Below are positions 41,920 to 51,072 of a stretch of DNA of 64,000 bases, piece by piece. The stretch's first letter is position 1, and each line of letters starts with the position of its first letter. A program made the position numbers and the translations under genes. The notes below the pieces were generated by a model, which searched no databases, was not told where the DNA came from, and saw only the letters and a program-made list of their open reading frames with translations. Source of the DNA: Streptococcus sp. Marseille-Q0941 (lineage in GTDB: Bacteria > Bacillota > Bacilli > Lactobacillales > Streptococcaceae); the NCBI RefSeq assembly GCF_943736975.1, contig NZ_CALSFO010000003.1, forward strand, positions 124,001 to 188,000. Reading direction: 5' to 3'.

Positions 41920-42610
41920 ACGCGTATTGATTACGGGAGTGAGTTCAGGGATCGGTCTAGCTCAAGCTCGCCTCTTTTTAGAGAAGGGCTATCAAGTTTA
42001 TGGAGTTGACCAAGGCGAAAATCCACTTTTACAGGGTGATTTTCACTTTTTACAGAGGGATTTGACATTAGACTTGAAACCTGTTTTTGACTGGTGTCCT
42101 CAGGTGGATATTTTGTGCAATACTGCTGGAGTGTTGGATGATTACAAACCACTTTTGGAACAGACTGCGCAGGAAATTCAAGAAATTTTTGAAATCAACT
42201 ATGTGACTCCAGTGGAGCTGACTCGTTATTATTTGACGCAAATGCTGGAGAAAAAGAAGGGAATCATTATCAATATGTGTTCCATAGCTTCAAATCTAGC
42301 GGGAGGTGGCGGTCACGCCTATACTTCTTCCAAGCATGCCCTAGCGGGCTTTACCAAACAGCTGGCCCTGGATTATGCGGAAGTTGGGATTCAGGTCTTT
42401 GGTATCGCACCAGGTGCTGTCAAAACGGCTATGACCGCTGCGGAATTTGAGCCAGGCGGCCTAGCAGACTGGGTGGCTAGCGAGACCCCTATCAAACGCT
42501 GGATAGAGCCAGAAGAAGTGGCAGAAGTCAGTCTCTTTTTGGCCAGTGGAAAGGCATCTGCCATGCAAGGACAAATCCTGACCATTGATGGTGGTTGGAG
42601 TTTGAAGTAG
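41912..42610 (+). CDS. Short-chain dehydrogenase/reductase (FabG-like)
   Basis: 232 residues. NAD(P)-binding TGVSSGIG (~7-14), NTAG at ~70, catalytic Ser (CSIASN), and Tyr-Lys in YTSSKHA. C-terminal GKASAMQGQILTIDGGWSLK is the typical FabG-like end. It overlaps the DUF2829 gene by eight bases. It is annotated 3-oxoacyl-ACP reductase in relatives but lies outside any fatty-acid cluster, so the true substrate is open. Confidence 0.9.
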   Translation: MTRRVLITGVSSGIGLAQARLFLEKGYQVYGVDQGENPLLQGDFHFLQRDLTLDLKPVFDWCPQVDILCNTAGVLDDYKPLLEQTAQEIQEIFEINYVTPVELTRYYLTQMLEKKKGIIINMCSIASNLAGGGGHAYTSSKHALAGFTKQLALDYAEVGIQVFGIAPGAVKTAMTAAEFEPGGLADWVASETPIKRWIEPEEVAEVSLFLASGKASAMQGQILTIDGGWSLK

Positions 42611-42619
42611 GGGAATCTG

Positions 42620-43120
42620 ATGGAAATCAAAAATCACTTTGGCGTCTATGGCGTTTGCTTTGAAAATGGGAAGTTACTCTGCATTGAGAAAACGAGAGGT
42701 CCATATCAACATCGCTATGATCTACCTGGGGGTAGCCAGGAACTAGGTGAAGGATTGACAGAAACTCTGATTAGAGAAATTTTGGAAGAGACGGGGTATA
42801 CGATTAGCGATTATTCAAACCCTAGAATCTATGATGTGCTGGTTCAAGAAGAGGGAAAAGACTTCGCAGTACATCATATCATGGCCTTTTATGATATAGT
42901 ACTTGATTTCGAACGCTATCAAAAATCACTTCCTCATGAGGTTCTTGATGGAAGTAATGATTCAGCAAATGCACTTTGGATTCCTCTTGAGCAAATTAAT
43001 GAAGATAACGCATTGCCCTTAGTATTAAAGCTTAAGAAAGAGTTATTAGAAATTCCAGAATTGGATAAAACTTTGTATATGAATTGGAAGGTAATCAATG
43101 AAAAATTATTTAATGGATGA
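42620..43120 (+). CDS. NUDIX hydrolase
   Basis: 166 residues. The Nudix box is complete: GSQELGEGLTETLIREILEE followed by TGY (~39-61). Family members cleave nucleoside diphosphates linked to another group; the substrate cannot be predicted. It lies nine bases after the SDR, so probably the same operon, and overlaps the next gene by 23 bases. Confidence 0.92.
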   Translation: MEIKNHFGVYGVCFENGKLLCIEKTRGPYQHRYDLPGGSQELGEGLTETLIREILEETGYTISDYSNPRIYDVLVQEEGKDFAVHHIMAFYDIVLDFERYQKSLPHEVLDGSNDSANALWIPLEQINEDNALPLVLKLKKELLEIPELDKTLYMNWKVINEKLFNG

Positions 43121-43457
43121 AAGTATATTTCAGTATCCTGAATCTTTTAAAAAAATGATAGAACTTAATTTAGTTGATTTTGATGTTTGGTATTTTTTAG
43201 ATTCGGAATGGGCCTTGTCCCTGTATAAGGGGTTGCAGGAAAGGTACCCGACAAGAAAGTTGATTCCATTTGCTAAAAGAGGGGATTGTGACGATACTGC
43301 TTGTTTTGAAATTGGAAAAGGCAATAAAGTACAACTAATTCATGATTTTGCTGTAGAAGGCTGGGAGCAAAGGAAAGAGTTTCATGACCTTTGGGAATGG
43401 ATAGAATATGCAGTCAAATGCATGATAGAATATAATAAAGATGATGGGATAGAGTAA
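43098..43457 (+). CDS. Small acidic protein, SUKH/immunity-like possible
   Basis: 119 residues. The start at 43098 is supported by GGAAGG six bases upstream, inside the NUDIX gene. Trp- and aromatic-rich: FDVWYFLDSEWALSLYKGLQERYPTRKLIPFAKRGDCDDTACFEIGKGNKVQLIHDFAVEGWEQRKEFHDLWEWIEYAV. The IPFAKRGDCDDTACF...VQLIHDFA.EGWE pattern resembles SMI1/KNR4 (SUKH) proteins, many of which are immunity proteins against polymorphic toxins. No toxin is seen beside it. Confidence 0.7.
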   Translation: MKNYLMDESIFQYPESFKKMIELNLVDFDVWYFLDSEWALSLYKGLQERYPTRKLIPFAKRGDCDDTACFEIGKGNKVQLIHDFAVEGWEQRKEFHDLWEWIEYAVKCMIEYNKDDGIE

Positions 43458-43490
43458 AGGCCTATTGTAAGTGTTAAAAGGAGTAGATAG

Positions 43491-43918
43491 ATGAACCTTA
43501 AAGATTTATTACAGGATATTGAGACTGATGCTCAATCGGATCGTATTTAAGTCTGGTACCTAAAAAGAATAAGAAAACTCAAACAGATGGTATGCATGTT
43601 CTCAATCGTTTATGCTATGTCTTTTATTTGTCAGATCATCGTGATCTGTCTGAGTATTTAATTAAGAAAATGTTGAAAGTTCCTTTTGAGGGGGATTATC
43701 GAACGTGGGAGCCTGTTCAAAATTCAGCATTACTAGCTATTCTGATTGATGAAGATAAGTATCTCACACAAGTCAAAGATCGGATTTTATATGCGCGAGA
43801 TTTCGGTGATGAAGTAAGTGTATCTGGGAAGCAAAAGGTTCATAAGCGGTTTTTGACAGGTTTTAGATTGAATACTCTAAAAAAAGAATTAGAGAAAACC
43901 AAGGATGAAACCTCATAA
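43491..43918 (+). pseudogene. Frameshifted gene of unknown family
   Basis: A strong ribosome site (AAAAGGAG) and ATG at 43491 read MNLKDLLQDIETDAQSDRI and stop at TAA 43548-43550. The next frame is open upstream of its first ATG (43592) and reads YLSLVPKKNKKTQTDGMHVLNRLCYVFYLSDHRDLSEYLIKK... to 43918. A one-base deletion or two-base insertion near 43545 explains both parts. The protein would be about 141 residues. The family is not recognised; it may belong with the immunity-like gene before it. Confidence 0.75.
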
Positions 43919-44086
43919 ATGAATAAAAGAATGGGAATCTTATTTCATTTATTGTACTTAAAAGTTTTTTCTAATGAATTGGAAATAAATCAGGACTTAG
44001 TGAATTCCGAAATCCAAGAAACCATTTCAATCCTTCGTAACTACATTCTAGAAAATGGATTTAAGCAACTCTATCCCTTCAAATAA
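43919..44086 (+). CDS. Short ORF directly after the frameshifted gene
   Basis: 55 residues (MNKRMGILFHLLYLKVFSNELEINQDLVNSEIQETISILRNYILENGFKQLYPFK). It begins on the base after the previous stop codon and has no separate ribosome site, so it would depend on coupling. It is helical and balanced in composition and could be the tail of a formerly larger gene. Confidence 0.5.
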   Translation: MNKRMGILFHLLYLKVFSNELEINQDLVNSEIQETISILRNYILENGFKQLYPFK

Positions 44087-44110
44087 AAAAGTAAATGAAA
44101 AGGAGCACAC

Positions 44111-44550
44111 ATGACACCTCAAGAAATGTGGAATGAATACAAGAAAATCAATCCCTCGATCAGAGATGAAATCGATGCCTGGGCTTTTGGAGTGGAAGCA
44201 GATCTCTTGGCAGATTTAGTTCTAAGAGGCGAAAAGACAGCAACCGCCTCAGCCTACGACCTCTATGCACTAGAGGATGAACCTCTTCCACAAGAAGGGA
44301 CCTTCGATGTTATTTTAGACAGTCAAAATCAGGCTGTCTGTATTGTCGAAATTACAAAGGTTTCCGTTCAGCCCTTTCATCAAGTTTCTGCTGACCATGC
44401 CTTTAAGGAAGGTGAGGGGATAAATCTTTAGCCTATTGGCGTCAGGTTCATGAGGACTTTTTCACCGAGTGGATGAGGGAGGCCGGACTGACTTTTACAC
44501 CTGACAGCAAGGTTGTTTTGGAAGAATTTCTCAAGGTCTACCCTCTGTAG
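44111..44550 (+). pseudogene. ASCH-domain protein, frameshifted at a G-run
   Basis: AAAGGAG and ATG at 44111 start a 106-codon frame: MTPQEMWNEYKKINPSIRDEIDAWAFGVEADLLADLVLRGEKTATASAYDLYALEDEPLPQEGTFDVILD... typical of ASCH. It ends early (KEGEGINL). One extra G in the run near 44416-44419 would continue DKSLAYWRQVHEDFFTEWMREAGLTFTPDSKVVLEEFLKVYPL to TAG at 44550, the full ~146-residue protein. ASCH proteins bind or cleave RNA or modified nucleosides. This copy as read is truncated. Confidence 0.85.
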
Positions 44551-44611
44551 ACAGATAGAAGGAAGAAAGTTTTGGAAATTGCCGTCCAATCCTTTTTTCT
44601 CAAGCAAAACA

Positions 44612-44620
44612 TGATATAAT
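44612..44620 (+). promoter_or_regulatory. Extended -10 promoter of pepN
   Basis: TGATATAAT at 44612-44620; the -35 is not clear. Confidence 0.65.
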
Positions 44621-44672
44621 AAGTTTGTTTGAAGAAGAGTAGCAGCTCTTAAACTTAGAATAGGAGAAAACT

Positions 44673-47219
44673 ATGCAAGCAGTTGAACATTTTATTACGC
44701 AATTTGTTCCTGAACACTATGATTTATTTTTAGACTTGAGTCGTGAGACCAAGACCTTTTCTGGCAAGGTGACCATCAGTGGTCATGCGAAAAGTGACCG
44801 TATTTCCCTTCACCAAAAAGACTTGGAAATCGCTTCTGTAGAAGTTGCAGGTCAAGCTCGTCCATTTACAGTTGATCATGAAAATGAAGCCCTTCATATC
44901 GAACTGGCTGAGGTAGATCAAGTTGAAGTGGTTATCGCTTTTTCAGGAAAAATCACAGACAACATGACAGGAATTTACCCTTCTTACTATACTGTTGATG
45001 GAGTGAAGAAGGAAGTTTTGTCTACGCAGTTTGAAAGCCACTTTGCGCGTGAAGCCTTCCCGTGTGTGGATGAGCCAGAAGCCAAAGCAACCTTTGATCT
45101 CGCTCTCCGCTTTGACCAAGTAGAAGGTGAAGTGGCCTTGTCTAACATGCCTGAGATTGATGTTGAAAACCGTAAGGAAACAGGTATCTGGAAGTTTGAA
45201 ACAACGCCTCGTATGTCTTCCTACTTGTTGGCTTTTGTTGCTGGTGATTTGCAAGGGGTAACGGCTAAAACAAAAAACGGTACTCTCGTAGGTGTCTACT
45301 CTACCAAAGCCCACCCACTATCTAATCTTGATTTCTCATTGGACATCGCTGTTCGCTCCATTGAGTTTTACGAAGATTACTACGGAGTTAAATATCCAAT
45401 TCCTCAATCGCTTCATATCGCCCTCCCTGACTTCTCATCGGGTGCTATGGAAAACTGGGGTCTTGTAACTTACCGTGAAGTTTACTTGGTTGTGGATGAG
45501 AACTCAACCTTTGCTAGCCGTCAGCAAGTTGCCCTTGTTATCGCCCACGAGCTTGCCCATCAATGGTTTGGAAACCTCGTTACTATGAAATGGTGGGATG
45601 ACCTCTGGCTCAATGAAAGCTTCGCTAACATGATGGAATACGTCTGTGTGGATGCCATCGAGCCAACTTGGAATATCTTTGAAGACTTCCAAACAGGTGG
45701 AGTACCAGCCGCTCTTAAACGTGATGCGACTGATGGCGTTCAGTCTGTCCACGTCGAAGTTAAACACCCAGATGAAATCAATACCCTCTTTGACGGAGCT
45801 ATCGTCTATGCCAAAGGAAGCCGTCTCATGCACATGCTTCGTCGTTGGCTAGGTGATGCTGATTTCGCTAAAGGTTTGCATGCCTACTTTGAAAAACACC
45901 AGTATGGAAATACCATTGGTCGTGACCTTTGGAATGCCCTTGGACAAGCGTCAGGACGTGATGTGGCGGCCTTCATGGATTCTTGGTTGGAACAACCTGG
46001 TTACCCAGTTCTCACTGTCAAAGTTGAAAATGATGTTTTGAAGATCTCACAAAAACAATTCTTCATTGGTGAGCATGAAGACAAGAACCGTCTTTGGGTA
46101 GTACCCCTTAACAGTAACTGGAAAGGCTTGCCAGATACACTTGAAACGGAAAGTATCGAAATTCCTGGCTACGCAGCTCTTCTTGCTGAAAATAACGGAG
46201 CTCTTCGTCTCAACACTGAAAATACTGCCCACTACATTACCGACTATCAAGGAGACTTGTTAGAAGCTGTTCTTGCTGAGCTAGAGATACTTGATAACAC
46301 AAGCAAACTGCAAATCGTTCAAGAACGTCGTTTGCTTGCTGAAGCAGGACACATTTCTTATGCTGACTTGCTCCCAGTCCTTGATAAACTTGCTAAGGAA
46401 GAGTCCTACCTTGTGGTTTCAGCTGTTTCTCAAGTGATTTCTGCCCTTGAGCGCTTTATTGATGAAGGAACAGAAACTGAGAAAGCCTTTAACACTTTGG
46501 TTGCTAAATTAGCTCGTCACAACTATGACCGTCTTGGTTTTGAAGCCAAAGATGGGGAATCAGATGAGGATGAATTGGTTCGTCAGTTAGCTATTTCCAT
46601 GATGATTCGCTCTAATGATGAAGAAGCTAGTCAAGTCGCTAGTCAGATCTTTGCAGCTCACAAGGAAAATCTTGCAGGACTTCCAGCAGCTATTCGTTCT
46701 CAAGTCCTTATCAATGAAATGAAACACCATGAGACCAAGGATTTGGTCACAACTTATCTGGATCTATACACTCATGCGACGGATGCGGTCTTTAAACGCC
46801 AGTTGGCCGGAGCTCTTGCATACAGTACAGATGCTGACAATATCCAAACCTTGATTAGCTCATGGAAGGACAAGTTTGTAGTGAAACCACAAGACCTTTC
46901 TTCATGGTACCTCCAATTCCTCGGACACCAAGTAACCCAAGAAACTGTTTGGGTATGGGCTCGTGAAAATTGGGATTGGATCAAAGCAGCCCTTGGTGGT
47001 GACATGAGCTTTGACAGCTTTGTTATCTTCCCATCACATATCTTTAAAACAGATCAACGTTTGGCAGAGTACAAGGAATTCTTTGAGCCACAACTCTCTG
47101 ACCTTGCTCTTAGCCGCAACATCCGAATGGGTATCAAGGATATCGCAGCTCGTGTTGACTTGATTAAGCGTGAGAAAGCAGCGGTTGAAGCAGTTGTTGC
47201 ACAATATGGCAAGGCTTAA
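44673..47219 (+). CDS. pepN: Aminopeptidase N (lysyl aminopeptidase, M1 family)
   Basis: 848 residues, the normal size for lactic-acid-bacterial PepN. Substrate-binding GAMEN in SSGAMENWG (~257), zinc motif HELAH at 292-296 and the third ligand Glu in WLNESFAN (~315). The ERAP1-like C-terminal helical domain is complete. It removes N-terminal residues from peptides in the cytoplasm and supports amino-acid supply. It is monocistronic, with a terminator, and lies in front of ciaRH as in pneumococcus. Confidence 0.97.
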   Translation: MQAVEHFITQFVPEHYDLFLDLSRETKTFSGKVTISGHAKSDRISLHQKDLEIASVEVAGQARPFTVDHENEALHIELAEVDQVEVVIAFSGKITDNMTGIYPSYYTVDGVKKEVLSTQFESHFAREAFPCVDEPEAKATFDLALRFDQVEGEVALSNMPEIDVENRKETGIWKFETTPRMSSYLLAFVAGDLQGVTAKTKNGTLVGVYSTKAHPLSNLDFSLDIAVRSIEFYEDYYGVKYPIPQSLHIALPDFSSGAMENWGLVTYREVYLVVDENSTFASRQQVALVIAHELAHQWFGNLVTMKWWDDLWLNESFANMMEYVCVDAIEPTWNIFEDFQTGGVPAALKRDATDGVQSVHVEVKHPDEINTLFDGAIVYAKGSRLMHMLRRWLGDADFAKGLHAYFEKHQYGNTIGRDLWNALGQASGRDVAAFMDSWLEQPGYPVLTVKVENDVLKISQKQFFIGEHEDKNRLWVVPLNSNWKGLPDTLETESIEIPGYAALLAENNGALRLNTENTAHYITDYQGDLLEAVLAELEILDNTSKLQIVQERRLLAEAGHISYADLLPVLDKLAKEESYLVVSAVSQVISALERFIDEGTETEKAFNTLVAKLARHNYDRLGFEAKDGESDEDELVRQLAISMMIRSNDEEASQVASQIFAAHKENLAGLPAAIRSQVLINEMKHHETKDLVTTYLDLYTHATDAVFKRQLAGALAYSTDADNIQTLISSWKDKFVVKPQDLSSWYLQFLGHQVTQETVWVWARENWDWIKAALGGDMSFDSFVIFPSHIFKTDQRLAEYKEFFEPQLSDLALSRNIRMGIKDIAARVDLIKREKAAVEAVVAQYGKA

Positions 47220-47243
47220 AACCTTCTATTCTAAATAGTAATC

Positions 47244-47290
47244 AAAACTCAACTTTCTCTTGGAAAAACAAGAAAAGTTGAGTTTTTTTT
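47244..47290 (+). terminator. Terminator after pepN
   Basis: AAAACTCAACTTT pairs with AAAGTTGAGTTTT around an inner CTTG/CAAG stem, then a T-run. Confidence 0.88.
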
Positions 47291-47309
47291 AAGATATTTT
47301 TGCTATAAT
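47288..47309 (+). promoter_or_regulatory. ciaRH promoter with partial CiaR box
   Basis: TGCTATAAT (47301-47309) is an extended -10, with a second TATAAT at 47314-47319. TTTAAG (47288-47293) plus N5 plus TTTGCT matches the first half of the CiaR direct repeat TTTAAG-N5-TTTAAG and only half of the second. Autoregulation is known for ciaRH in pneumococcus. Confidence 0.5.
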
Positions 47310-47333
47310 GGATATAATAAGGAGGAATTTTTG

Positions 47334-48005
47334 ATGATTAAAATTCTATTAGTGGAAGATGACCTAGGTCTGTCAAATTCAGTTTTTGATTTTTTGGATG
47401 ATTTTGCGGATGTCATGCAGGTTTTTGATGGCGAAGAAGGTCTATACGAGGCTGAAAGTGGTGTTTATGACTTAATTCTATTGGACTTGATGTTGCCAGA
47501 AAAAAATGGTTTCCAAGTTTTGAAAGAATTGCGTGAAAAAGGAATTATAACCCCAGTCCTTATCATGACTGCCAAAGAGAGTTTGGATGACAAGGGACAT
47601 GGTTTTGAGCTTGGAGCTGATGATTATCTGACCAAACCATTCTACCTAGAAGAACTCAAAATGCGTATCCAGGCCCTTCTCAAACGTTCTGGGAAATTTA
47701 ACGAAAATACCTTGTCATACGGTGACTTGACAGTCAATCTATCTACCAATGAAGTGAAGGTTCAGGATGCCTCTGTTGAGCTGCTCGGTAAAGAATTTGA
47801 ACTCTTGGTTTATTTCCTCCAAAACCAAAATGTCATCTTACCAAAAACTCAAATCTTTGATCGTTTGTGGGGATTTGATAGCGATACGACTATTTCCGTT
47901 GTGGAAGTCTATGTCTCAAAAGTTCGCAAGAAACTGAAGGGTACAGCCTTTGCTGAAAATCTTCAAACCTTGCGTAGTGTTGGGTATATTTTAAAACATG
48001 TTTAA
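47334..48005 (+). CDS. ciaR: Response regulator CiaR
   Basis: 223 residues from the ATG at 47334 after AAGGAGG; an in-frame TTG lies one codon earlier. Receiver domain with phosphoacceptor Asp51 ([11 protein letters not shown]), acidic pair at 9-10 and conserved Lys in TKPF, then an OmpR-type winged helix ([17 protein letters not shown]...[20 protein letters not shown]). CiaR controls csRNAs, HtrA, competence and beta-lactam tolerance in streptococci. It overlaps ciaH by eight bases. Confidence 0.97.
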   Translation: MIKILLVEDDLGLSNSVFDFLDDFADVMQVFDGEEGLYEAESGVYDLILLDLMLPEKNGFQVLKELREKGIITPVLIMTAKESLDDKGHGFELGADDYLTKPFYLEELKMRIQALLKRSGKFNENTLSYGDLTVNLSTNEVKVQDASVELLGKEFELLVYFLQNQNVILPKTQIFDRLWGFDSDTTISVVEVYVSKVRKKLKGTAFAENLQTLRSVGYILKHV

Positions 48006-49332
48006 GAAATTTAGAAAGAATTGGTACGCAGAAGATTTCAGTTATTTTATCCGTAATTTTGGTGTTTTTACGCTGATTTTCTCTGCCATGACCCTGATTA
48101 TCCTGCAGGTTATGCACTCCAGTCTCTACACATCAGTTGATGAGAAACTGCTATCCCTCAGCAAAAATCCTCAAGATATTATTCAATTGGCGGTCAATCG
48201 CGCAACTGAGGACGTAAAGGATTTGAGTAGCGGCAGTGTCACTTCAGCTTCTGATAAAAAGCCAAATGTGAGTTCCAATACTGAAGTGATTTTGCTCGAT
48301 TCAAATTTGAATCAATTAGTGACTGGAAATCGCTTTTTAGGATTAGACAGAATCACTTTCAATAAAAAGGATTTAAACCATATTCGCCAACTCCATGTTG
48401 TGAATAGTTACGGTCAGGATGAGATTTATCGTGTTGTCCTGACTGAAATGAATATTGATTCGGTTTCGACCAATATCAAGTATGCTGCTATCCTGATTAA
48501 CACGAGCCAACTAGAGCAGATTAGTCAAAACCACGAACAGTTAATCGTGGTGGTGATGGCAAGTTTTTGGATTCTATCTATCTTGGCCAGTCTTTATCTT
48601 GCTCGTGTCAGTGTGAAACCCTTGCTTGAAAGTATGCAAAAGCAGAAGAGCTTTGTGGAAAATGCCAGTCATGAATTACGGACGCCGTTAGCAGTTCTTC
48701 AGAACCGTCTAGAAACTCTTTTTAGAAAACCAGAGGCTACCATTCTGGAGTCAAGTGAGAGCATCGCTTCTAGTTTGGAAGAAGTTCGAAATATGCGCTT
48801 TTTAACAACCAATCTTCTCAATCTGGCACGTAGGGATGATGGAATCAAGCCAGAGTTCGGAGAAGTAGAGCCCGACTTCTTTGATACGACCTTTACCAAC
48901 TATGAAATGATTGCATCTGAGAATAATCGTGCTTTTCGTTTCGAGAATCATGTCCATCGCACCATTATCACAGATAAACTCCTTCTCAAGCAATTGATGA
49001 CCATTCTATTTGACAATGCGGTCAAGTATACAGAAGAAGAGGGTGATATTTATTTTGAGATTTCAACGACAGAACGCAGCCTTTATCTAACGGTTGCAGA
49101 TAATGGTATCGGTATTTCTGCAGTCGATAAAAAGAAAATCTTTGATCGTTTTTATCGCGTTGATAAGGCTCGGACACGTCAAAAGGGTGGTTTCGGTTTA
49201 GGCTTGTCTTTAGCTAAGCAGATCGTCGATGCCTTAAAGGGCTCTATCAGTGTGAAAGATAACAAACCTAACGGAACAATTTTTGAAGTCAAGATAGCTA
49301 TCTCAACACCATCAAGACGAAAGAATAAATAA
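47998..49332 (+). CDS. ciaH: Sensor histidine kinase CiaH
   Basis: 444 residues. Two membrane helices (~20-42 and ~182-203) enclose a ~140-residue extracellular sensor, followed by the phosphoacceptor His at ~225 ([16 protein letters not shown]), N box (LFDNAVKYT), G1 (VADNGIGIS), F ([11 protein letters not shown]) and G2 ([13 protein letters not shown]). It controls CiaR phosphorylation. In pneumococcus point mutations here change cefotaxime resistance and competence; no such change can be judged without a reference. Confidence 0.97.
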   Translation: MFKKFRKNWYAEDFSYFIRNFGVFTLIFSAMTLIILQVMHSSLYTSVDEKLLSLSKNPQDIIQLAVNRATEDVKDLSSGSVTSASDKKPNVSSNTEVILLDSNLNQLVTGNRFLGLDRITFNKKDLNHIRQLHVVNSYGQDEIYRVVLTEMNIDSVSTNIKYAAILINTSQLEQISQNHEQLIVVVMASFWILSILASLYLARVSVKPLLESMQKQKSFVENASHELRTPLAVLQNRLETLFRKPEATILESSESIASSLEEVRNMRFLTTNLLNLARRDDGIKPEFGEVEPDFFDTTFTNYEMIASENNRAFRFENHVHRTIITDKLLLKQLMTILFDNAVKYTEEEGDIYFEISTTERSLYLTVADNGIGISAVDKKKIFDRFYRVDKARTRQKGGFGLGLSLAKQIVDALKGSISVKDNKPNGTIFEVKIAISTPSRRKNK

Positions 49333-49360
49333 AAAAACCTTCGATGAATCGAAGGTTTTT
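49333..49360. terminator. Bidirectional terminator between ciaH and the DUF3270 gene
   Basis: AAAAACCTTCGAT, GA loop, ATCGAAGGTTTTT. Confidence 0.9.
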
Positions 49361-49634
49361 ATTTGATTTTTTTCTTGATAAAAGTGCGCTGAAATTGTAA
49401 AGCCACGAGACTGAGGCCGATAGCCAAAGCAAATGATAAAACAGTGTTCAATTTTAGCGATAAGAACATAAAACTAAAGATAGCTAAAAAGACGCAGAAG
49501 CAAGCAATGTTTACAAAAAATAGGACTTCCTTTACACTAGCGACAGAAGTATTCTCTGGAACATAATCTTGATACTGAGCAGTTTTTTTACTTTCTTGTT
49601 TGAACTCATACGGGTGTAGTTTTCTTGCGGGCAT
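49359..49634 (-). CDS. DUF3270 membrane protein
   Basis: 91 residues. A basic and polar N-terminus (MPARKLHPYEFKQESKKTAQYQDY) is followed by two adjacent membrane helices (~37-58 and ~63-82) and a basic end. The family is almost confined to streptococci and is found next to ciaRH. Ribosome site AAGGAGAG. Function unknown. Confidence 0.87.
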   Translation of the reverse strand: MPARKLHPYEFKQESKKTAQYQDYVPENTSVASVKEVLFFVNIACFCVFLAIFSFMFLSLKLNTVLSFALAIGLSLVALQFQRTFIKKKIK

Positions 49635-49744
49635 ATTTCTCTCCTTAACAGTACATTACTATTTTATCATTTTTTAAAGAGAGAATTATTACAGGATTGT
49701 TACAAATTGCATAAAATCTGTTATCAAGGTCACTTTCAGTTTTC

Positions 49745-49773
49745 TTGACATTCTTATGGCAACATGATATGAT
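49745..49773 (+). promoter_or_regulatory. Promoter of the HrtBA-like ABC operon
   Basis: Perfect TTGACA (49745-49750), 17 bases and TATGAT (49768-49773) with TG at 49765-49766. The distance to the permease start is about 220 bases, so the mRNA has a long leader. Confidence 0.8.
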
Positions 49774-49828
49774 GAGTAAACTGTTTAAATTTTATCATTT
49801 TTTTCTATCTTATACGAGGAGAAGTTTG

Positions 49829-49945
49829 ATGATTGAAACGAATAAAAATCATACACAGATGCAAATAAATTCAATTTTCAAGCAAGGACAGGATTCTTTT
49901 AAATTGATTCTAGTTGTTCATGACGAGATAGTTTTCTATCTTTAG
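49829..49945 (+). CDS. 38-codon leader ORF upstream of the ABC transporter
   Basis: MIETNKNHTQMQINSIFKQG... ends at TAG 49943-49945 and is preceded by a strong GAGGAGAAG ribosome site. It lies in the leader between the promoter and the permease gene. It may be a regulatory leader peptide or the relic of a lost gene; no family is recognised. Confidence 0.55.
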   Translation: MIETNKNHTQMQINSIFKQGQDSFKLILVVHDEIVFYL

Positions 49946-50003
49946 TGCTATGGTAAAGAGGAGATTTGTTCCCTCGACAACAGAATACTTAAAGGAGATT
50001 GGC

Positions 50004-51059
50004 ATGTATCTTGCTATCAAAGAAATTTTACAGAATAAACTGCGTTACAGTTTAATTCTAACAACCATTTTTCTCATTGCTTTTATGGTCTTTTTTATGA
50101 CCAGTTTGGCTCTCGGGCTTGTTCGAAATAACAGGGCTGCTATTGATAATTGGCAGGCAACAGGAGTTGTGCTATCCGATTATGCAAATGATAATTTGAC
50201 GGCATCCTTTATACCAGAAAAAGACTACAAAGATAAAGTGTCTGAGGATGCTGTTCCCCTAAGCTACATGTTTGCGGTGACAAACCTTGTCGATAGTAGT
50301 GACAAGTTGAATGTCTCTATTTTTGGTCTAGAGTGGGACAGTTTTATCTCGCCAACCTTGATTGAAGGGCGTTACCCAGAAAATGACCAAGAAGTGGTAG
50401 TGGATCAGTCTTTTGAAAATTACGGCATCAAACTCGGGGACGCTATTCAACTCAACGGAAGTGAGACAAGTTTTAAGATTGTAGGTTTGACCAGAGAAAA
50501 TAAATTTTTCACGGAACCTGTTGTCTTTACAAGTTTAACAACTTATTGGGATTTACAAGGAATAACAAAAGGCAATCGTTCGATCTCTGCATTGGTATTG
50601 CAAAATAATGTAGAAGTGACTGGCGATGGCTTGAAGCAGATTTTTATTCAAAAAATGATTTCGAAAATTCCTGGCTATACTCCACAGGTCAATGTATTTT
50701 CAGGAATGATTCTAGCTATGATTGTCATTACAGGTCTGATTGTAGGGATTTTTATCTACATCATTACCATTCAAAAATTAGGCCTCTATGGAATTATGCG
50801 AGCACAAGGAATTCAGATCAAATCCATCGTATGGTCCCTTTTCTGCCAAATCTTTTTCTTATCTGGTTTGGGTATAGGATTGGCTTTATTAGCTATTTGG
50901 ATTGTCATTTTAGTCTTACCTGCAACCTTCTTTTTCTACCCTAGTTGGTTGGCATACATTATGCTAAGCTTGGTTATCTGCTTGATGGCACTTCTGGGTG
51001 GCGTCATTTCGCTTCCGCGTCTACTTAAAGTGGATCCAATTACAGCGATTGCAGAATGA
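50004..51059 (+). CDS. ABC transporter permease, HrtB/DevC-like
   Basis: 351 residues from 50004 (MYLAIKEILQNKLRYSLIL), after AAAGGAGAT; 18 extra upstream codons have no site. One N-terminal helix (~15-38), a ~200-residue extracellular domain, then three C-terminal helices (~232-255, 280-305, 315-340). The family includes heme exporters HrtB, but FtsX-like permeases act on many substrates. The ATPase gene follows after 13 bases. No hrtR-type regulator is adjacent. Confidence 0.87.
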   Translation: MYLAIKEILQNKLRYSLILTTIFLIAFMVFFMTSLALGLVRNNRAAIDNWQATGVVLSDYANDNLTASFIPEKDYKDKVSEDAVPLSYMFAVTNLVDSSDKLNVSIFGLEWDSFISPTLIEGRYPENDQEVVVDQSFENYGIKLGDAIQLNGSETSFKIVGLTRENKFFTEPVVFTSLTTYWDLQGITKGNRSISALVLQNNVEVTGDGLKQIFIQKMISKIPGYTPQVNVFSGMILAMIVITGLIVGIFIYIITIQKLGLYGIMRAQGIQIKSIVWSLFCQIFFLSGLGIGLALLAIWIVILVLPATFFFYPSWLAYIMLSLVICLMALLGGVISLPRLLKVDPITAIAE

Positions 51060-51072
51060 TAAGGAGAATGAT

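Noticed and set aside
49950..50003. N-terminal extension of the HrtB-like permease
   Set aside because: No ribosome site, whereas AAAGGAGAT precedes the ATG at 50004; family proteins start there.
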